A stretch of DNA of 64,000 nt, from the NCBI RefSeq assembly GCF_000829415.1, contig NZ_AP014637.1:2492001-2556000 (forward strand). Reading direction: 5' to 3'. Each line of letters starts with the position of its first letter. The stretch's first letter is position 1. Positions 1-10,510 of the stretch are shown piece after piece. This stretch comes from Pseudomonas sp. StFLB209. GTDB lineage: Bacteria; Pseudomonadota; Gammaproteobacteria; Pseudomonadales; Pseudomonadaceae. The notes beneath the pieces are model-generated. The model was not told the origin of the DNA. It saw only the letters and a program-made list of their open reading frames with translations, and did no database searches. The translations under genes were made by a program, and so were the position numbers.

Positions 1-1471
1 GGGTCACGCCAGGCAGGACCGGCGTACGTGGGAAATGGCCGGTAAAGCAGGCCAGATCCGGTGGCACCTGCAACTCGATCTGCAGGCCGTCGTCCTGGAC
101 CTTGTGCTCCAGCACCTCGGGGGCCTTGCCCCGCGGTGCGGCCAGCAGGGTTTCGACCAGTGCCTGAGGCAGTTTGCCCTGGTCGCTCAGCGGCAACTGA
201 CGCAGCAGCCGCCAGCGCCGCGGCAAGGCCAGCGCCTCACAATGATTAGTCAGGTGGTTGCGCAAGGTCTCGGTCAGGGCGCGGCGGCCCAGATTACGCA
301 AGGCATGCAAGCCACTTTCGCTGAGCACCACCAGGGCGCCCAGATAGGCACGGTTCTCACGGACTACGCCGAGCCGCGCTTCGCTGATCCAGGCATGATT
401 GACCAGTGCCTGTTCCAGCGACGGCAGCGAGATGCGTTTCTCTTCCAGTTTGACGATGCGGTCCAGACGGCCCAGCAGTTCGAAGCGGCCATCGGCCTCA
501 AAGCGAGCGGCATCGGCGGTCTGTTCGACATGACCCGGGGCGAGGTAAGGCGAGCAGACTTGCAACGCGCCCTCAGCGTCCTGGGTCAACTGCACACCGG
601 CAAACGCCTGCCAGAGCGTTTCGCCCTGGCGCCAGGCAATACCGCCGGTTTCTGAGCTGCCGAAAATCTCGCACGGCCACTGGCCCAGACGCTGTTGCAG
701 GCTGAGCGCGGCGTCTGCGGGCAGCGCGCCACCGGATGAGAACACCCGGCGTACCTTGCTCAGCGCTGGCCAGTCGAGGTTGTCCCCCATGCGCTTGAGC
801 AGCGCCGGGCTGGCGACCCAGGCGAAGGCCGGATAGTCCAGGCTGGCGCGTTGCAGGTCTTCCGGGAACGGCAACTGCCGCCGAACCCATTGACGCCCGG
901 CGCACAGCGGCCAAAGCACCCGGAACAGCAGACCATAGATGTGTTGCGCGGCGACACTGCCGATCATGCAGGCGTTACCCAGTTCAGCGCCCCACAGTTG
1001 CTCCAGGCCCCGGACTTCGTTGTCCAGTTGGCGCAGCCGTTTGTCGATGCGCTTGGGCTCGCCGCTGGAGCCGGAAGTGCACAGGCTCAGGCTGCACTGG
1101 TCCAGGTCGAGCCGTGCGGCAGGCAAGGGTTCGGCGTCGTACAGCTGGCCCAGGCGGGTATCGCCCGGCTGTTCGCTGAGCCACAGGTCGACTTGAGTGT
1201 TCCAGCGTTCGCGGGTCTCGGCCTGCAGGTCGGCGGGCAGCAGCACACTGACCCCGGCGCGCCAGGCGGCCAACAGGGCGATGGCCAGTTCGCCTGCGTC
1301 TTCCAGGTGGATGGCCAGATGGCGGATGCCACGGGCTTGCAGGCCGGCAGCGGCGCACAGGGCTTGGCGGCGTAGCTGGCCGAGGGTCAGGTCAGGGTCC
1401 TGGCACAGCAGGCGGTCCGGCGACTCATCGAGCAGCAGGTGTTCAAGATTTAACCAGTTCATGGCATTCAT
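1..1471 (-). CDS. AMP-ligase / hotdog dehydratase fusion of an aryl polyene cluster (partial, 3' end outside window)
   Basis: The reading frame starts at 1471 (ATG; a second ATG three codons on at 1462 is possible) and stays open to the window edge, so only 490 codons are seen. Residues 132-140 read TSGSSGEPK, the AMP-binding P-loop of acyl-CoA synthetase/AMP-ligase enzymes. The last visible residues, 478-489, carry GHFP followed by LPGV, the entry motif of FabZ/FabA-like 3-hydroxyacyl-ACP dehydratases, in the same frame. It therefore appears to fuse an acyl-activating ligase with a hotdog dehydratase, functions usually split in E. coli as ApeH and ApeI. It probably activates an aryl starter acid and dehydrates the growing polyene. 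It is the most downstream visible member of the minus-strand operon, 1 base after the COG4648 gene. The C-terminus and exact dehydratase class cannot be judged. Confidence 0.8.
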   Translation of the reverse strand, partial: MNAMNWLNLEHLLLDESPDRLLCQDPDLTLGQLRRQALCAAAGLQARGIRHLAIHLEDAGELAIALLAAWRAGVSVLLPADLQAETRERWNTQVDLWLSEQPGDTRLGQLYDAEPLPAARLDLDQCSLSLCTSGSSGEPKRIDKRLRQLDNEVRGLEQLWGAELGNACMIGSVAAQHIYGLLFRVLWPLCAGRQWVRRQLPFPEDLQRASLDYPAFAWVASPALLKRMGDNLDWPALSKVRRVFSSGGALPADAALSLQQRLGQWPCEIFGSSETGGIAWRQGETLWQAFAGVQLTQDAEGALQVCSPYLAPGHVEQTADAARFEADGRFELLGRLDRIVKLEEKRISLPSLEQALVNHAWISEARLGVVRENRAYLGALVVLSESGLHALRNLGRRALTETLRNHLTNHCEALALPRRWRLLRQLPLSDQGKLPQALVETLLAAPRGKAPEVLEHKVQDDGLQIELQVPPDLACFTGHFPRTPVLPGVT

Positions 1472-1472
1472 T

Positions 1473-2018
1473 TCAGGCGCCGCCTCTGACTCGGCGACGA
1501 ACAATCCATTCGCCTGCGAACAGCAGGCCCATCAGTCCGTAAGAAAGCAGTCCGGTCCATAGCGCCCACCAGTGCAACGGTGCCCAAAGGGTCAGGACCG
1601 TGGCGGTCAGGCCGTTGAACAGAAAAAAACCGCACCATACCCACGTCACCTGCCGCGTATAGCGAATGGCGACCTCGGGTAAATCCGGGTCGCTCAACCG
1701 TGCCAGGCGTTCAACGACCGGCGGTCCCTGAATCAGGCTGGCGCCAAACAGGCAAAGCATGAAGCCGCTGATCAGCACCGGATACCAGCGCAGCAGCACC
1801 GGGCTGTCGAGCAGCGCGAGCAACGCACAGAAGCTCAGCGCGACCACGGCCATCGCCAGGCTGGCGGTGCGTCGCTCGCCGGTCAGTACCCTGGCCAGCC
1901 AAAGGCCACCGAGCAGCAACGCGAACTGCCAGGGCGCGAAGTGCTCTATGCCGAAGTACACGACAAACGGATAGAGCACACCGATCAGCACCAGCAGCAG
2001 GCCGATCAGCCGCTTCAT
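1473..2018 (-). CDS. COG4648 family membrane protein of the aryl polyene cluster (ApeG-like)
   Basis: A 181-residue, very hydrophobic protein with about five or six membrane segments; the first covers residues 3-20 directly after MKR. It matches the uncharacterised COG4648 inner-membrane family that sits next to the acyl carrier proteins in aryl polyene clusters. Its start overlaps the stop of the upstream acyl carrier protein by ATGA, indicating translational coupling. The molecular role is not known; a part in moving or anchoring the lipid-linked polyene at the inner membrane is only an inference from location. Confidence 0.75.
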   Translation of the reverse strand: MKRLIGLLLVLIGVLYPFVVYFGIEHFAPWQFALLLGGLWLARVLTGERRTASLAMAVVALSFCALLALLDSPVLLRWYPVLISGFMLCLFGASLIQGPPVVERLARLSDPDLPEVAIRYTRQVTWVWCGFFLFNGLTATVLTLWAPLHWWALWTGLLSYGLMGLLFAGEWIVRRRVRGGA

Positions 2019-2269
2019 GCGGCAGAGTTGACCAGCCGGTACACCGCGTCGACCACGTCATTGACCGTGCGTACCGACTTGAATTCCTCGGCGGCGATCT
2101 TTTTCCCGGTCTTGCGTTTGATGTGGTCGATCAGGTCCACGGCATCAATGCTGTCGATTTCCAGGTCCTGATACAGGTTGGCTTCCAGCGTCACGCGCTC
2201 GGGCTCGATTTCGAACAGCTCGACCATTGCGCTGCGCAGGGTCTCGAAAATATCGTCACGGGTTTGCAT
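2015..2269 (-). CDS. Acyl carrier protein (ApeF-like)
   Basis: An 84-residue acidic protein of the phosphopantetheine-carrier family. The attachment motif is EIDSIDAVDL, with the prosthetic-group serine at residue 40. It would carry the growing polyene chain as a thioester in the cytoplasm and hand it between synthase, reductase and dehydratase. It lies 9 bases downstream of a second carrier protein gene and overlaps the COG4648 gene. Two tandem carriers are typical of aryl polyene clusters. Confidence 0.88.
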   Translation of the reverse strand: MQTRDDIFETLRSAMVELFEIEPERVTLEANLYQDLEIDSIDAVDLIDHIKRKTGKKIAAEEFKSVRTVNDVVDAVYRLVNSAA

Positions 2270-2278
2270 GCTCAGTCC

Positions 2279-2539
2279 TCAGGCCGATTGTCTGGCGCTG
2301 ACGAAGGCCGCGAGGCTGTCTACGCTGGTGAAATGCGAGCGGGTGTCCTTGGCTTCGGCGTCGATCTTGATGCCGTAGCGCTTCTGGATGGCCAGACCCA
2401 GTTCCAGGGCATCGACCGAATCCAGGCCCAGGCCTTCGCCGAACAGGGTCTGGTCGTTGCCGATGTCGTGGGTGCTGATGTCTTCAAGGCCCAGGGCGTC
2501 GATGATCAGTTGCTTGATGTCACGGTGCAGATCGCTCAT
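2279..2539 (-). CDS. Acyl carrier protein (ApeE-like)
   Basis: An 86-residue carrier protein with the motif GLDSVDALEL; serine 41 is the expected phosphopantetheine site. I chose the ATG at 2539 (MSDLHRD), which fits the family length. A start at 2569 would add ten residues lying inside the upstream gene. The gene overlaps the 3' end of the acyltransferase gene by 20 bases, so translation is probably coupled. Why aryl polyene clusters hold two carriers is unsettled; one may load the starter and the other carry extension. Confidence 0.87.
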   Translation of the reverse strand: MSDLHRDIKQLIIDALGLEDISTHDIGNDQTLFGEGLGLDSVDALELGLAIQKRYGIKIDAEAKDTRSHFTSVDSLAAFVSARQSA

Positions 2540-3353
2540 CTGAGGCGAGCTCCTTGATGAAATAGTCATGCAGGTAGTCGTTGAGCTTGCGCGACGCCAA
2601 CGGCGGCGGGCCCATCTCGGTAAAACGCTGCGGATCGATATCGGTCCCCACCCGCAGGCTGAAGTGCACGCGGCGTTGCGGGATGCGGTACCAGGGTTCG
2701 GCTTTGGTCAGGGTCGTGGGGCTGACCTTGATGGTGACCGGGGTAATCAGCCGGGCGCCGCGCAAGGCAATGGCGGCGGCGCCCCGGTGAAACGCTGGCG
2801 GTTGGCCCGGCGTGGTGCGGGTGCCTTCAGGGAAGATGACCAGCGATTGCCCTGATTGCAGGCTGTTGACCGCCAGATCAAGCATGTCGATGCTGCCGTC
2901 GTTGCTGATGTAGCCCGCACGGCGCACCGGCCCACGGGTACAGGGGTTGTCCCAGAGGCCGCGCTTGACCACGCAGTTGGCATCACGCACCAGGCCGATC
3001 AGGAATACCACGTCGATCAACGAGGGGTGGTTGGCGATAATCATCTGGCCGGGGCGCCCCAGGTTTTCGGCACCCTGTACGTCGTAGGTCAGCACGCCCA
3101 TGCGCGCCATGACGCGAATGAAGCGCCAGAACAGCAGACTAATGGTCTGTCTGGCGCGGCGCTGGTGGCTGGCCTTGTCGCCCGGCAGGCAGGCCAGCAA
3201 CGGGAAAATCAGCACGCGCAGGCACAACCCGCCAATCCCGAACAGGGCGAAGCTGATAGCCGTGGCAGACAGCCGCCACCAGTAGGCGTCGCGGCCTTTG
3301 TTCAATGATTGTGTTGCCAGTTCCATAAGCGGTTTTTCCATGGATGGCGACAA
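2520..3353 (-). CDS. Lysophospholipid / 1-acylglycerol-3-phosphate type acyltransferase (ApeD-like)
   Basis: A 277-residue member of the PlsC-type acyltransferase family. The catalytic H-x4-D motif is at residues 109-114 (NHPSLID) and the phosphate-binding FPEGTR at 174-179. A membrane segment covers about residues 33-57. In aryl polyene clusters this enzyme is thought to transfer the polyene or an acyl group onto a glycerolipid anchor, a role inferred from neighbours. Starts at 3341 or 3326 are also possible, because the first codons overlap the upstream chain-length-factor gene by about 50 bases. Cytoplasmic face of the inner membrane. Confidence 0.83.
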   Translation of the reverse strand: MSPSMEKPLMELATQSLNKGRDAYWWRLSATAISFALFGIGGLCLRVLIFPLLACLPGDKASHQRRARQTISLLFWRFIRVMARMGVLTYDVQGAENLGRPGQMIIANHPSLIDVVFLIGLVRDANCVVKRGLWDNPCTRGPVRRAGYISNDGSIDMLDLAVNSLQSGQSLVIFPEGTRTTPGQPPAFHRGAAAIALRGARLITPVTIKVSPTTLTKAEPWYRIPQRRVHFSLRVGTDIDPQRFTEMGPPPLASRKLNDYLHDYFIKELASDERSAP

Positions 3354-4021
3354 GCGGGTTGGTTAGTGTGCAACATGCGCAACAGGTTCAATGCATGGGG
3401 CCAGTCAGGTTGCGGCGTACCTTGATCATTGCTGTGCAGGGACAACTGCCAGTCCTGGCCCGGGGTCAGCAGCAAGCCGACCGCGTAGGGAAAAGGCACG
3501 TCGTCGACCCACTGGGCATAGGCCTGCGGCGGTTGTTCTTCAGTGACCACCAGCAGCACCGCAGGCGCACCTTCGGCCAGCAGCGTCGCAGCTTCGAAAA
3601 CGCCGTGCTCAAGGCCGTCGCCCGCCGCAGCCAGGGCGGTCATCTCGCAGGTAGAGCCACGCATGATCGACCACAGGCCGATCACCGCGTTATGCACTGA
3701 CAGGCTGAACTGGGTAGGTGACAAGGGCTCGCCGGCCGCCAGGTCGCGCAGGATATCGAACGTGCGTGGGGTTTCTCCGTGGCGAGAAACAAACACCAGA
3801 GGCAGTTGCTCATGGCCCTCGGCCAGCGGCCAGGCGACGGAAAAGGCCATCCTTGCCATGCGGCCCAGGCGTCGGCGCTGCATGGCAGGCAGGAACGATA
3901 CGTCCGGGACTTCGTCGTTATCGGGCAGCAGGACCGGCTCGCGGCTCCAGTGTTGCCAGTCTTCGACGCTGGTCAGGCCAGGTGCCCAGGCACGCCATTG
4001 TGCGATGTTGAAGGTGATCAA
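3302..4021 (-). CDS. Beta-ketoacyl synthase chain-length-factor-like protein (ApeC-like)
   Basis: A 239-residue protein similar to the 'beta-ketoacyl synthase-like, N-terminal' family of aryl polyene clusters. The conserved stretch around residues 43-60 (FLPAMQRRRLGRMAR) is typical. It is much shorter than a true ketosynthase and shows no catalytic Cys-His-His set, so it is read as the non-catalytic partner or length factor of a ketosynthase encoded elsewhere. The start is a TTG at 4021 with GGAAG eight bases upstream; no ATG or GTG lies near. It is the first gene of the minus-strand operon visible here. Confidence 0.75.
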   Translation of the reverse strand: MITFNIAQWRAWAPGLTSVEDWQHWSREPVLLPDNDEVPDVSFLPAMQRRRLGRMARMAFSVAWPLAEGHEQLPLVFVSRHGETPRTFDILRDLAAGEPLSPTQFSLSVHNAVIGLWSIMRGSTCEMTALAAAGDGLEHGVFEAATLLAEGAPAVLLVVTEEQPPQAYAQWVDDVPFPYAVGLLLTPGQDWQLSLHSNDQGTPQPDWPHALNLLRMLHTNQPACRHPWKNRLWNWQHNH

Positions 4022-4522
4022 AGGTTTTTTCTTCCCGCCCCTGCGGGCTTACTGCTTACGTCTCGATGATTTCGGGGTACGGCTAAAAGCGTAAGTGAGG
4101 CCGTCAGTGCAAGGCCAAAACAGGCAAGAAGCGGTCGGAGTCGCGCTCGACTCTACAGGGTGTAAATGAGCGCTCCGCGGCTGTTTTGACGCAGCGCTGA
4201 CAACGCCGGTCGTTTTTAGACGTGCCCTCCGGGACGACACCGGCCCTGGCATGGCAGCTGACCGAGTGCGCGCATTATCCAGATGGGGGTTCGTCGTAGC
4301 AAATTTGTTACACATTATCTGTGTACCCTTTCTCTGTTTCCGACTAACGACAGTGGTAATGGTGTTTTCTGTCATCTGGGCGTCATCTTGTCGTCATATG
4401 GTTGTCAGATTCAGTGGGTTCTGGCCGTCCCGACCGGGATTCACGGGGATTGCCTGGACTCATCCACAGTCACGGGCCACACTGGCCTGTTTCCAGCTTT
4501 TACCAATCAGGGAGGTCGAAAC
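4022..4522. promoter_or_regulatory. Divergent intergenic region between the aryl polyene operon and the ParA gene
   Basis: About 500 bases without a convincing gene. It must hold the promoters of both the minus-strand APE genes and the plus-strand ParA gene. A short hairpin (CCCGC/GCGGG) lies at about 4036-4050. The stretch at about 4197-4228 closely resembles part of the hairpin element at 16171-16223 and so may be a dispersed repeat. A 108-codon open frame on the minus strand across 4049-4375 has no family resemblance and is not called. Confidence 0.5.
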
Positions 4523-5302
4523 ATGCGTCGCGTGGTGTTCAATCAGAAGGGGGGCGTGGGTAAATCCAGCATCGCCTGCAACCTGGCTGCGGTGAGCGCC
4601 CATCAGGGGTATCGGACGCTTCTGATCGATCTTGATGCTCAGGCGAACTCGACTCATTACCTCACTGGCCTGACCGGCGACGACATTCCCATGGGGATCG
4701 CCGAGTTCTTCAAGCAGACCCTGGCTTCCGGGCCCTTTGCCCGCAAGAACCAGGTCGATATCTATGAAACGCCCTACGACAATCTGCACGTGGTGACCGC
4801 CACCGCTGAACTGGCCGAGCTGCAACCCAAGCTTGAGGCCAAGCACAAGATCAACAAGCTGCGCAAATTGCTCGACAGCCTCGATGAAGACTACGAGCGG
4901 ATCTACATCGATACCCCGCCGGCGCTGAACTTCTATGCGGTCTCGGCGCTGATCGCAGCTGACAAGGTGCTGATCCCGTTTGACTGCGACAGCTTCTCCC
5001 GCCAGGCGCTGTACGGGCTGATCAAGGAACTTGAAGAGCTCAAGGAAGACCATAACGAGGATCTGGAGTTTGAGGGGATCATCGTCAACCAGTTCCAGCC
5101 GCGGGCCAGCCTGCCGCAGCAGATGCTCGACGAACTGATTGGTGAGGGGTTGCCGGTATTGCCGGTGTACCTCAATGCCTCGGTGAAGATGCGCGAGTCG
5201 CATCAGGTCGCCCAGCCGCTGGTGCACATGGACCCGCGCCACAAGCTGACCCAGCAGTTTGTCGAACTGCATGACTACCTGGAGAACAATGCCCAGGCTT
5301 GA
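4523..5302 (+). CDS. ParA/MinD-family ATPase
   Basis: A 259-residue deviant Walker ATPase. The P-loop is at residues 8-16 (QKGGVGKSS), with the signature first lysine, and LLIDLDAQ follows as the A' motif. The ATG at 4523 is preceded by GGGAGG at an ideal distance. ParA-type ATPases position DNA or protein complexes by ATP-driven binding to the nucleoid. There is no parB beside it, so it is not the chromosomal partition pair; it resembles the stand-alone ParA-like protein found near selO in Pseudomonas. The cargo is unknown. Confidence 0.85.
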   Translation: MRRVVFNQKGGVGKSSIACNLAAVSAHQGYRTLLIDLDAQANSTHYLTGLTGDDIPMGIAEFFKQTLASGPFARKNQVDIYETPYDNLHVVTATAELAELQPKLEAKHKINKLRKLLDSLDEDYERIYIDTPPALNFYAVSALIAADKVLIPFDCDSFSRQALYGLIKELEELKEDHNEDLEFEGIIVNQFQPRASLPQQMLDELIGEGLPVLPVYLNASVKMRESHQVAQPLVHMDPRHKLTQQFVELHDYLENNAQA

Positions 5303-5316
5303 GCGACGGGCCGGCT

Positions 5317-5718
5317 TCATCGGGCGTTGAGGTTGCGCAGTACCTGGTGGGTGAAGGTGCCTTGCTTGATTTCCAGGGTCATCCGTTCGGCATTGGCCCG
5401 GGCGGTTTCGGCCATGTCATCGGGGATGGTGATGCTCGCCTCCATATCGGCCCGGTGCTGTTGCTGTGAGGCCTTGAGCCGGTTCTTGCCGGCCCGGCAA
5501 CCGCAGCGCACCAATTGGCCGTGGGTCGCCACGGCGACCTGCCCGTCGACCCAGGTCGGGTTGCCCTCGGCGATGTAACCTACCGCTTTGCACGCCGGAC
5601 ACCACACCGGGTCACCCATGCGAGCGATACGGTATACATCAATGGCTTCGCTGGCCGAAGCGGCCAGCACGAAACCGCCGCTGGTGGTGAGATCACCTTC
5701 CCTGACTACAAATGACAT
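5317..5718 (-). CDS. PAAR-domain protein
   Basis: A 133-residue protein with an N-terminal PAAR fold (residues 1-90). The glycine-rich start MSFVVREGDLTTSGG and repeated short beta segments resemble the conical tip that sharpens the VgrG spike of type VI secretion systems. Four cysteines (WCPAC and RCGC) may bind metal. The C-terminal 40 residues are charged and helical, with no recognisable toxin domain. No other type VI gene is in the window, so this is an orphan tip. It is convergent with the ParA gene, 14 bases away. Confidence 0.78.
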   Translation of the reverse strand: MSFVVREGDLTTSGGFVLAASASEAIDVYRIARMGDPVWCPACKAVGYIAEGNPTWVDGQVAVATHGQLVRCGCRAGKNRLKASQQQHRADMEASITIPDDMAETARANAERMTLEIKQGTFTHQVLRNLNAR

Positions 5719-6058
5719 GGCACTGCTTCCTTACGCTGGGAGTGGGAAGCAGATGCTAGGGGGAAATCACCTGCGGCGGAGCGTGGCCAAGCGTTTAGAG
5801 ACGGTTCCTACAGCAAAATCAGCAAAAGCGCTTGGCGCTCTTCTCGCAGGCTTTAGCCGCGAAGGCTTACCGGCTGCCAATACTGTTCACCTAAGCACTG
5901 TATGCCCCCGGTAGGAGCAGCCGGCCGGCGTGCCGGTTGCTCGCGAAAACGGCGGCACATTCCCAGCAGATGCTGTGACTTTCCTGGCCCTTTCGCGACC
6001 AAGGTCGCTCCCACAGAGAGCTGTGGTGCTTAACAGAACAGTATTGCGGCTAACGCCG
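5719..6058. repeat. Intergenic region with REP-type palindromes
   Basis: This 340-base space between selO and the PAAR gene holds several fragments of the Pseudomonas REP family. GCTTTAGCCGCGAAGGC lies near 5849-5866, an inverted GTAGGAGCAGCCGGCCGGC arm near 5911, and TCGCGACCAAGGTCGCTCCC near 5991-6011. The last is a palindrome and may end selO-side or PAAR-side transcripts. The PAAR promoter must lie at the left edge. No gene is seen. Confidence 0.6.
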
Positions 6059-7564
<1,506 letters not shown>

Positions 7565-8230
7565 CTAGCGGGTCATGCTGCGCTCGTAGGCTGCCAGTAC
7601 GGTGCGTTCAGACTGCACCAGATAGGCTTCGAGCATCCGCGTGGCCTCTTCGGCCTGGCCTGCTTCGAGACGTTCGAGAATCGCGGCATTCATATCGACA
7701 TACGGGAAGTGCAGAAATTCGGGGTTTTTCAACAGGCCGAAAGCCAGCCGCAGCTCGGCTGAAATCTGCCCGTAGAAGGTCACCAGACGCGGGCTGTCGG
7801 CCATTTCGACGATGGCCCGGTGAAACATCATGTTGGCCGTACCGACCGCCGTCCAGTCCTTGGCCTCACGGGCGCGCATGCCGGCTTCGACCGCCTCGCG
7901 CATGTGCCGGGCACCGGGGTGCTGTGGGTAACCCTGGGCGATGGCCTTGCATTCAATGAAACGACGCACCCGGTAGATGTCGATGATCGAGGCCATGTCG
8001 GGCACCGCGACGGTCACGCCACGATTGGGCTCGTGCTTGAGCAGGCCCTCTTGAGTCAGCACCCGGAACGCTTCGCGCAGGGTGTTGCGCGAAATCTGCA
8101 GGCTCTCGGCCAGCGCGGCTTCCGACAGGCGCTGGCCGGGGACCAGTTCGCCTTCGACCAGCATTCTGCGCATTTCCTGGGTGATGGATTCTCCAAGCGT
8201 CCGTGGCTGTGGAGGTGAGGCGTGGTTCAT
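7565..8230 (-). CDS. GntR-family regulator (FCD/FadR-type)
   Basis: A 221-residue regulator. Residues 10-75 form a winged helix with the GntR signature (LSEAALAESLQISRNTLREA). Residues 85-210 form an all-helical FCD ligand domain with spaced acidic and histidine residues that usually coordinate a metal and bind a carboxylate. It is divergent from the NRAMP-like/pxpA operon across a 254-base gap, so it very likely controls that operon in response to its substrate, perhaps 5-oxoproline. The effector is an inference; no experimental link is visible. Confidence 0.88.
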   Translation of the reverse strand: MNHASPPQPRTLGESITQEMRRMLVEGELVPGQRLSEAALAESLQISRNTLREAFRVLTQEGLLKHEPNRGVTVAVPDMASIIDIYRVRRFIECKAIAQGYPQHPGARHMREAVEAGMRAREAKDWTAVGTANMMFHRAIVEMADSPRLVTFYGQISAELRLAFGLLKNPEFLHFPYVDMNAAILERLEAGQAEEATRMLEAYLVQSERTVLAAYERSMTR

Positions 8231-8484
8231 AAGGGATCCAGAATAGAAAAAGCTGCGCTGATATTCCCTGAGAGCTCAGGCACTGGCAAGGAGCAAGGCC
8301 ACAACGTGCTTCATTAAGTAGCATTGCTGAGTTGAAGGGTAACAATCTGGTGCATTTGATATGGCTATCCACTAAGGATTGTTCAACAAAGAATCGCGTC
8401 TATATCTACATTGTTGGCCGTTTGTCTGGTCATTGGCATGCTCATTGCTCAGGGAAAAACAACTCCCACCGTAGGAATGCTGCC
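8231..8484. promoter_or_regulatory. Divergent promoter region of the GntR gene and the 5-oxoproline-type operon
   Basis: This 254-base AT-richer space separates the GntR regulator from the operon it faces and must hold both promoters and the operator. I see no clean palindrome that I could defend as the GntR site. The ribosome site GTAGGA at 8471-8476 sets the GTG at 8485 as the start of the transporter gene. Confidence 0.55.
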
Positions 8485-9717
8485 GTGACACAGACCGCTA
8501 GTGAGTTTTCCAAAGCGCGCCGCTCATCACTGATCGCCGCGATGTTCATGATGGCAACCTCTGCCATCGGCCCGGGTTTCCTGACCCAGACCGCCACCTT
8601 TACCGCGACCCTCGGGGCCGCATTCGCGTTCGGCATCCTGGCCTCGATCCTCATCGACTTCGTGGTCCAACTGAACGTCTGGCGGATCGTTACCCTGACC
8701 CGCATGCGCGCTTCTGACCTGGCCAACGCTGCGATTCCCGGCAGTGGCTATGTGCTGGCGGTGCTGGTGATTTTCGGCGGGCTGGTGTTCAGCCTGGGCA
8801 ACATGGCCGGTGCCGGCCTGGGCCTGAACGCCATGACCGGCATTGACCCCATCTGGGGTGGTGCGGGCAGTGCGCTGCTGGCCATTGCGATCTTCTCGTC
8901 GCATCGCGCCGGGGTGGCGATGGACCGAATCATGATCGTGCTGGGCGTGCTGAAGATTTCCCTGATCCTGTTTGCGGCATTTGCTTCCCATCCGCCGCTG
9001 GGTGAGGCTTTGCGCCAGTCGGTATGGCCTGACTTCATCGACTTTGCCTCAATCACCACCATTGTGGGCGGCACTGTGGGTGGCTACATCACCTATGCCG
9101 GTGCGCACCGTCTGCTCGACCGTGGCACCGTGGGTGTGGAAAACATCGACGCGGTCTCCAAGGCTGCCCTGAGCGGCATCCTGGTGACCGGTATTGCCCG
9201 CTACGTGCTGTTCCTGGCGATTCTGGGTGTCGTGGCCAGTGGCGTGGTCATCGACGTGTCCGGCAAGGGCGCCAACCCGGCAGGCCAGGCCTTCGGTGCC
9301 GCCGCAGGTCAGGTCGGCATGATGATGTTCGGTCTGGTGCTGTGGGCTGCCGGTATCAGCAGCATGATCGGTGCCTCTTACACCTCGATGTCGTTCATCA
9401 CCGTATTTTCCAAGAAGATCACCGAGCGGGCCCGTAACCTGGCCACCGTCGGTTTCATCATCATCGCCCTGATCGCCTACATGATCCTGGGCAAGCCGCC
9501 GGCTGCATTGCTGGTGTTCGCCGGTGGTTTCAACGGTCTGATCCTGCCGCTGGGCCTGAGTATCTTCATGTATGTCGGCTGGCGCCGTTCCGACCTCATG
9601 GGTGGCTACCACTACCCACGCTGGTTGCTGGTGCTGGGTGTGCTGACCTGCCTGCTGTCGTGGTTCATGGCCTTCAAGTCGGCCCGGGCGATCTTTGCCT
9701 TCATCGGCGCGGCCTGA
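8485..9717 (+). CDS. NRAMP-family transporter of the YcsG type
   Basis: A 410-residue inner-membrane protein with about eleven membrane segments, of the divalent-metal transporter-like family that includes B. subtilis YcsG. The first segment motif ([12 protein letters not shown]) differs from the DPGN metal motif of true Mn/Fe NRAMP carriers, so it may move an organic anion rather than a metal. The start is the GTG at 8485, with GTAGGA eight bases upstream; earlier in-frame codons lack hydrophobic character. It is the first gene of the operon with pxpA 19 bases downstream, matching the Bacillus ycsG-ycsF-ycsI-kipI-kipA order. Confidence 0.82.
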   Translation: MTQTASEFSKARRSSLIAAMFMMATSAIGPGFLTQTATFTATLGAAFAFGILASILIDFVVQLNVWRIVTLTRMRASDLANAAIPGSGYVLAVLVIFGGLVFSLGNMAGAGLGLNAMTGIDPIWGGAGSALLAIAIFSSHRAGVAMDRIMIVLGVLKISLILFAAFASHPPLGEALRQSVWPDFIDFASITTIVGGTVGGYITYAGAHRLLDRGTVGVENIDAVSKAALSGILVTGIARYVLFLAILGVVASGVVIDVSGKGANPAGQAFGAAAGQVGMMMFGLVLWAAGISSMIGASYTSMSFITVFSKKITERARNLATVGFIIIALIAYMILGKPPAALLVFAGGFNGLILPLGLSIFMYVGWRRSDLMGGYHYPRWLLVLGVLTCLLSWFMAFKSARAIFAFIGAA

Positions 9718-9736
9718 TTCAAGCGGAGAACAGAAA

Positions 9737-10510
9737 ATGCGAGCGATCGATCTCAACAGTGACCTGGGTGAAAGCTTCGGCGCCTGGAGCATGGGCGACG
9801 ATGCTGCGATCCTTGAAGTGGTCAGCAGCGCCAACGTCGCCTGTGGTTTTCATGCCGGTGACCCGGCCGGCATTCTGCGGACCCTCAAGGCTGCGGCTGA
9901 CAAGGGGGTGGCCATCGGTGCCCATGTGGCCTATCCCGACCTGGTCGGTTTCGGCCGGCGCAACATGGATGTGCCCTCGACCGAGCTGACCGCCGATGTG
10001 ATCTACCAGATCGGCGCGCTGCAAGGGTTGGCGCGCAGTGTTGGCGCACAGGTGAGCTACGTGAAACCTCATGGCGCGCTGTACAACACCATTGCTCATG
10101 ACCGGCGCCAGGCGTCGGCAGTCATCGATGCGCTGGTACGCCTCGATCCGGCGCTCAAGCTGGTGTGCCTGGCCAACTCGCCGCTGCTCGACTGGGCGCA
10201 GCAAGCAGGTCTGGCATGCGTGTCCGAGGCCTTTGCCGACCGCGCCTACACCGCCGAGGGTACGCTGGTGTCACGCGCCAAGCCTGGTGCCGTGCTGCAT
10301 GATGCCGAACTGATTGCCCAGCGCATGCTGCGCCTGGTCAACGAAGGTGTCATCGAGGCCGAGGATGGCAGCACCATCGCCCTGCAGGCCGATTCGATCT
10401 GTGTTCACGGTGACAGTCACGATGCGCTGACCATCGCCCGTACGCTCAAAGACTGCCTGCAGCATGCGGGCGTGACCATTCGTGCATTCAGCCAAGGCCA
10501 ATCATCATGA
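9737..10510 (+). CDS. pxpA: 5-oxoprolinase subunit A (LamB/YcsF family)
   Basis: A 257-residue LamB/YcsF protein. The N-terminus [11 protein letters not shown] and the internal CGFHAGDP and VKPHGALYN motifs are the family hallmarks. PxpA works with PxpB and PxpC to hydrolyse 5-oxo-L-proline (pyroglutamate) to glutamate using ATP in the cytoplasm. The ATG at 9737 follows AGCGGAGA. Its stop overlaps the next gene's start (ATGA), so the operon is translationally coupled. Here the partner subunits are fused and a biotin carboxylase follows, so a related carboxylation reaction should also be considered. Confidence 0.9.
   Translation: MRAIDLNSDLGESFGAWSMGDDAAILEVVSSANVACGFHAGDPAGILRTLKAAADKGVAIGAHVAYPDLVGFGRRNMDVPSTELTADVIYQIGALQGLARSVGAQVSYVKPHGALYNTIAHDRRQASAVIDALVRLDPALKLVCLANSPLLDWAQQAGLACVSEAFADRAYTAEGTLVSRAKPGAVLHDAELIAQRMLRLVNEGVIEAEDGSTIALQADSICVHGDSHDALTIARTLKDCLQHAGVTIRAFSQGQSS

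Noticed and set aside
4049..4375. 108-codon open frame on the minus strand upstream of the aryl polyene genes
   Set aside because: Composition is Ser/Arg-rich without domain character, no ribosome site, and it lies in the region that must contain two promoters.
4523..5302. The ParA-type gene as the chromosomal partition locus parAB
   Set aside because: No parB or parS-like site is adjacent, and the neighbours (PAAR, selO) do not match the origin region.
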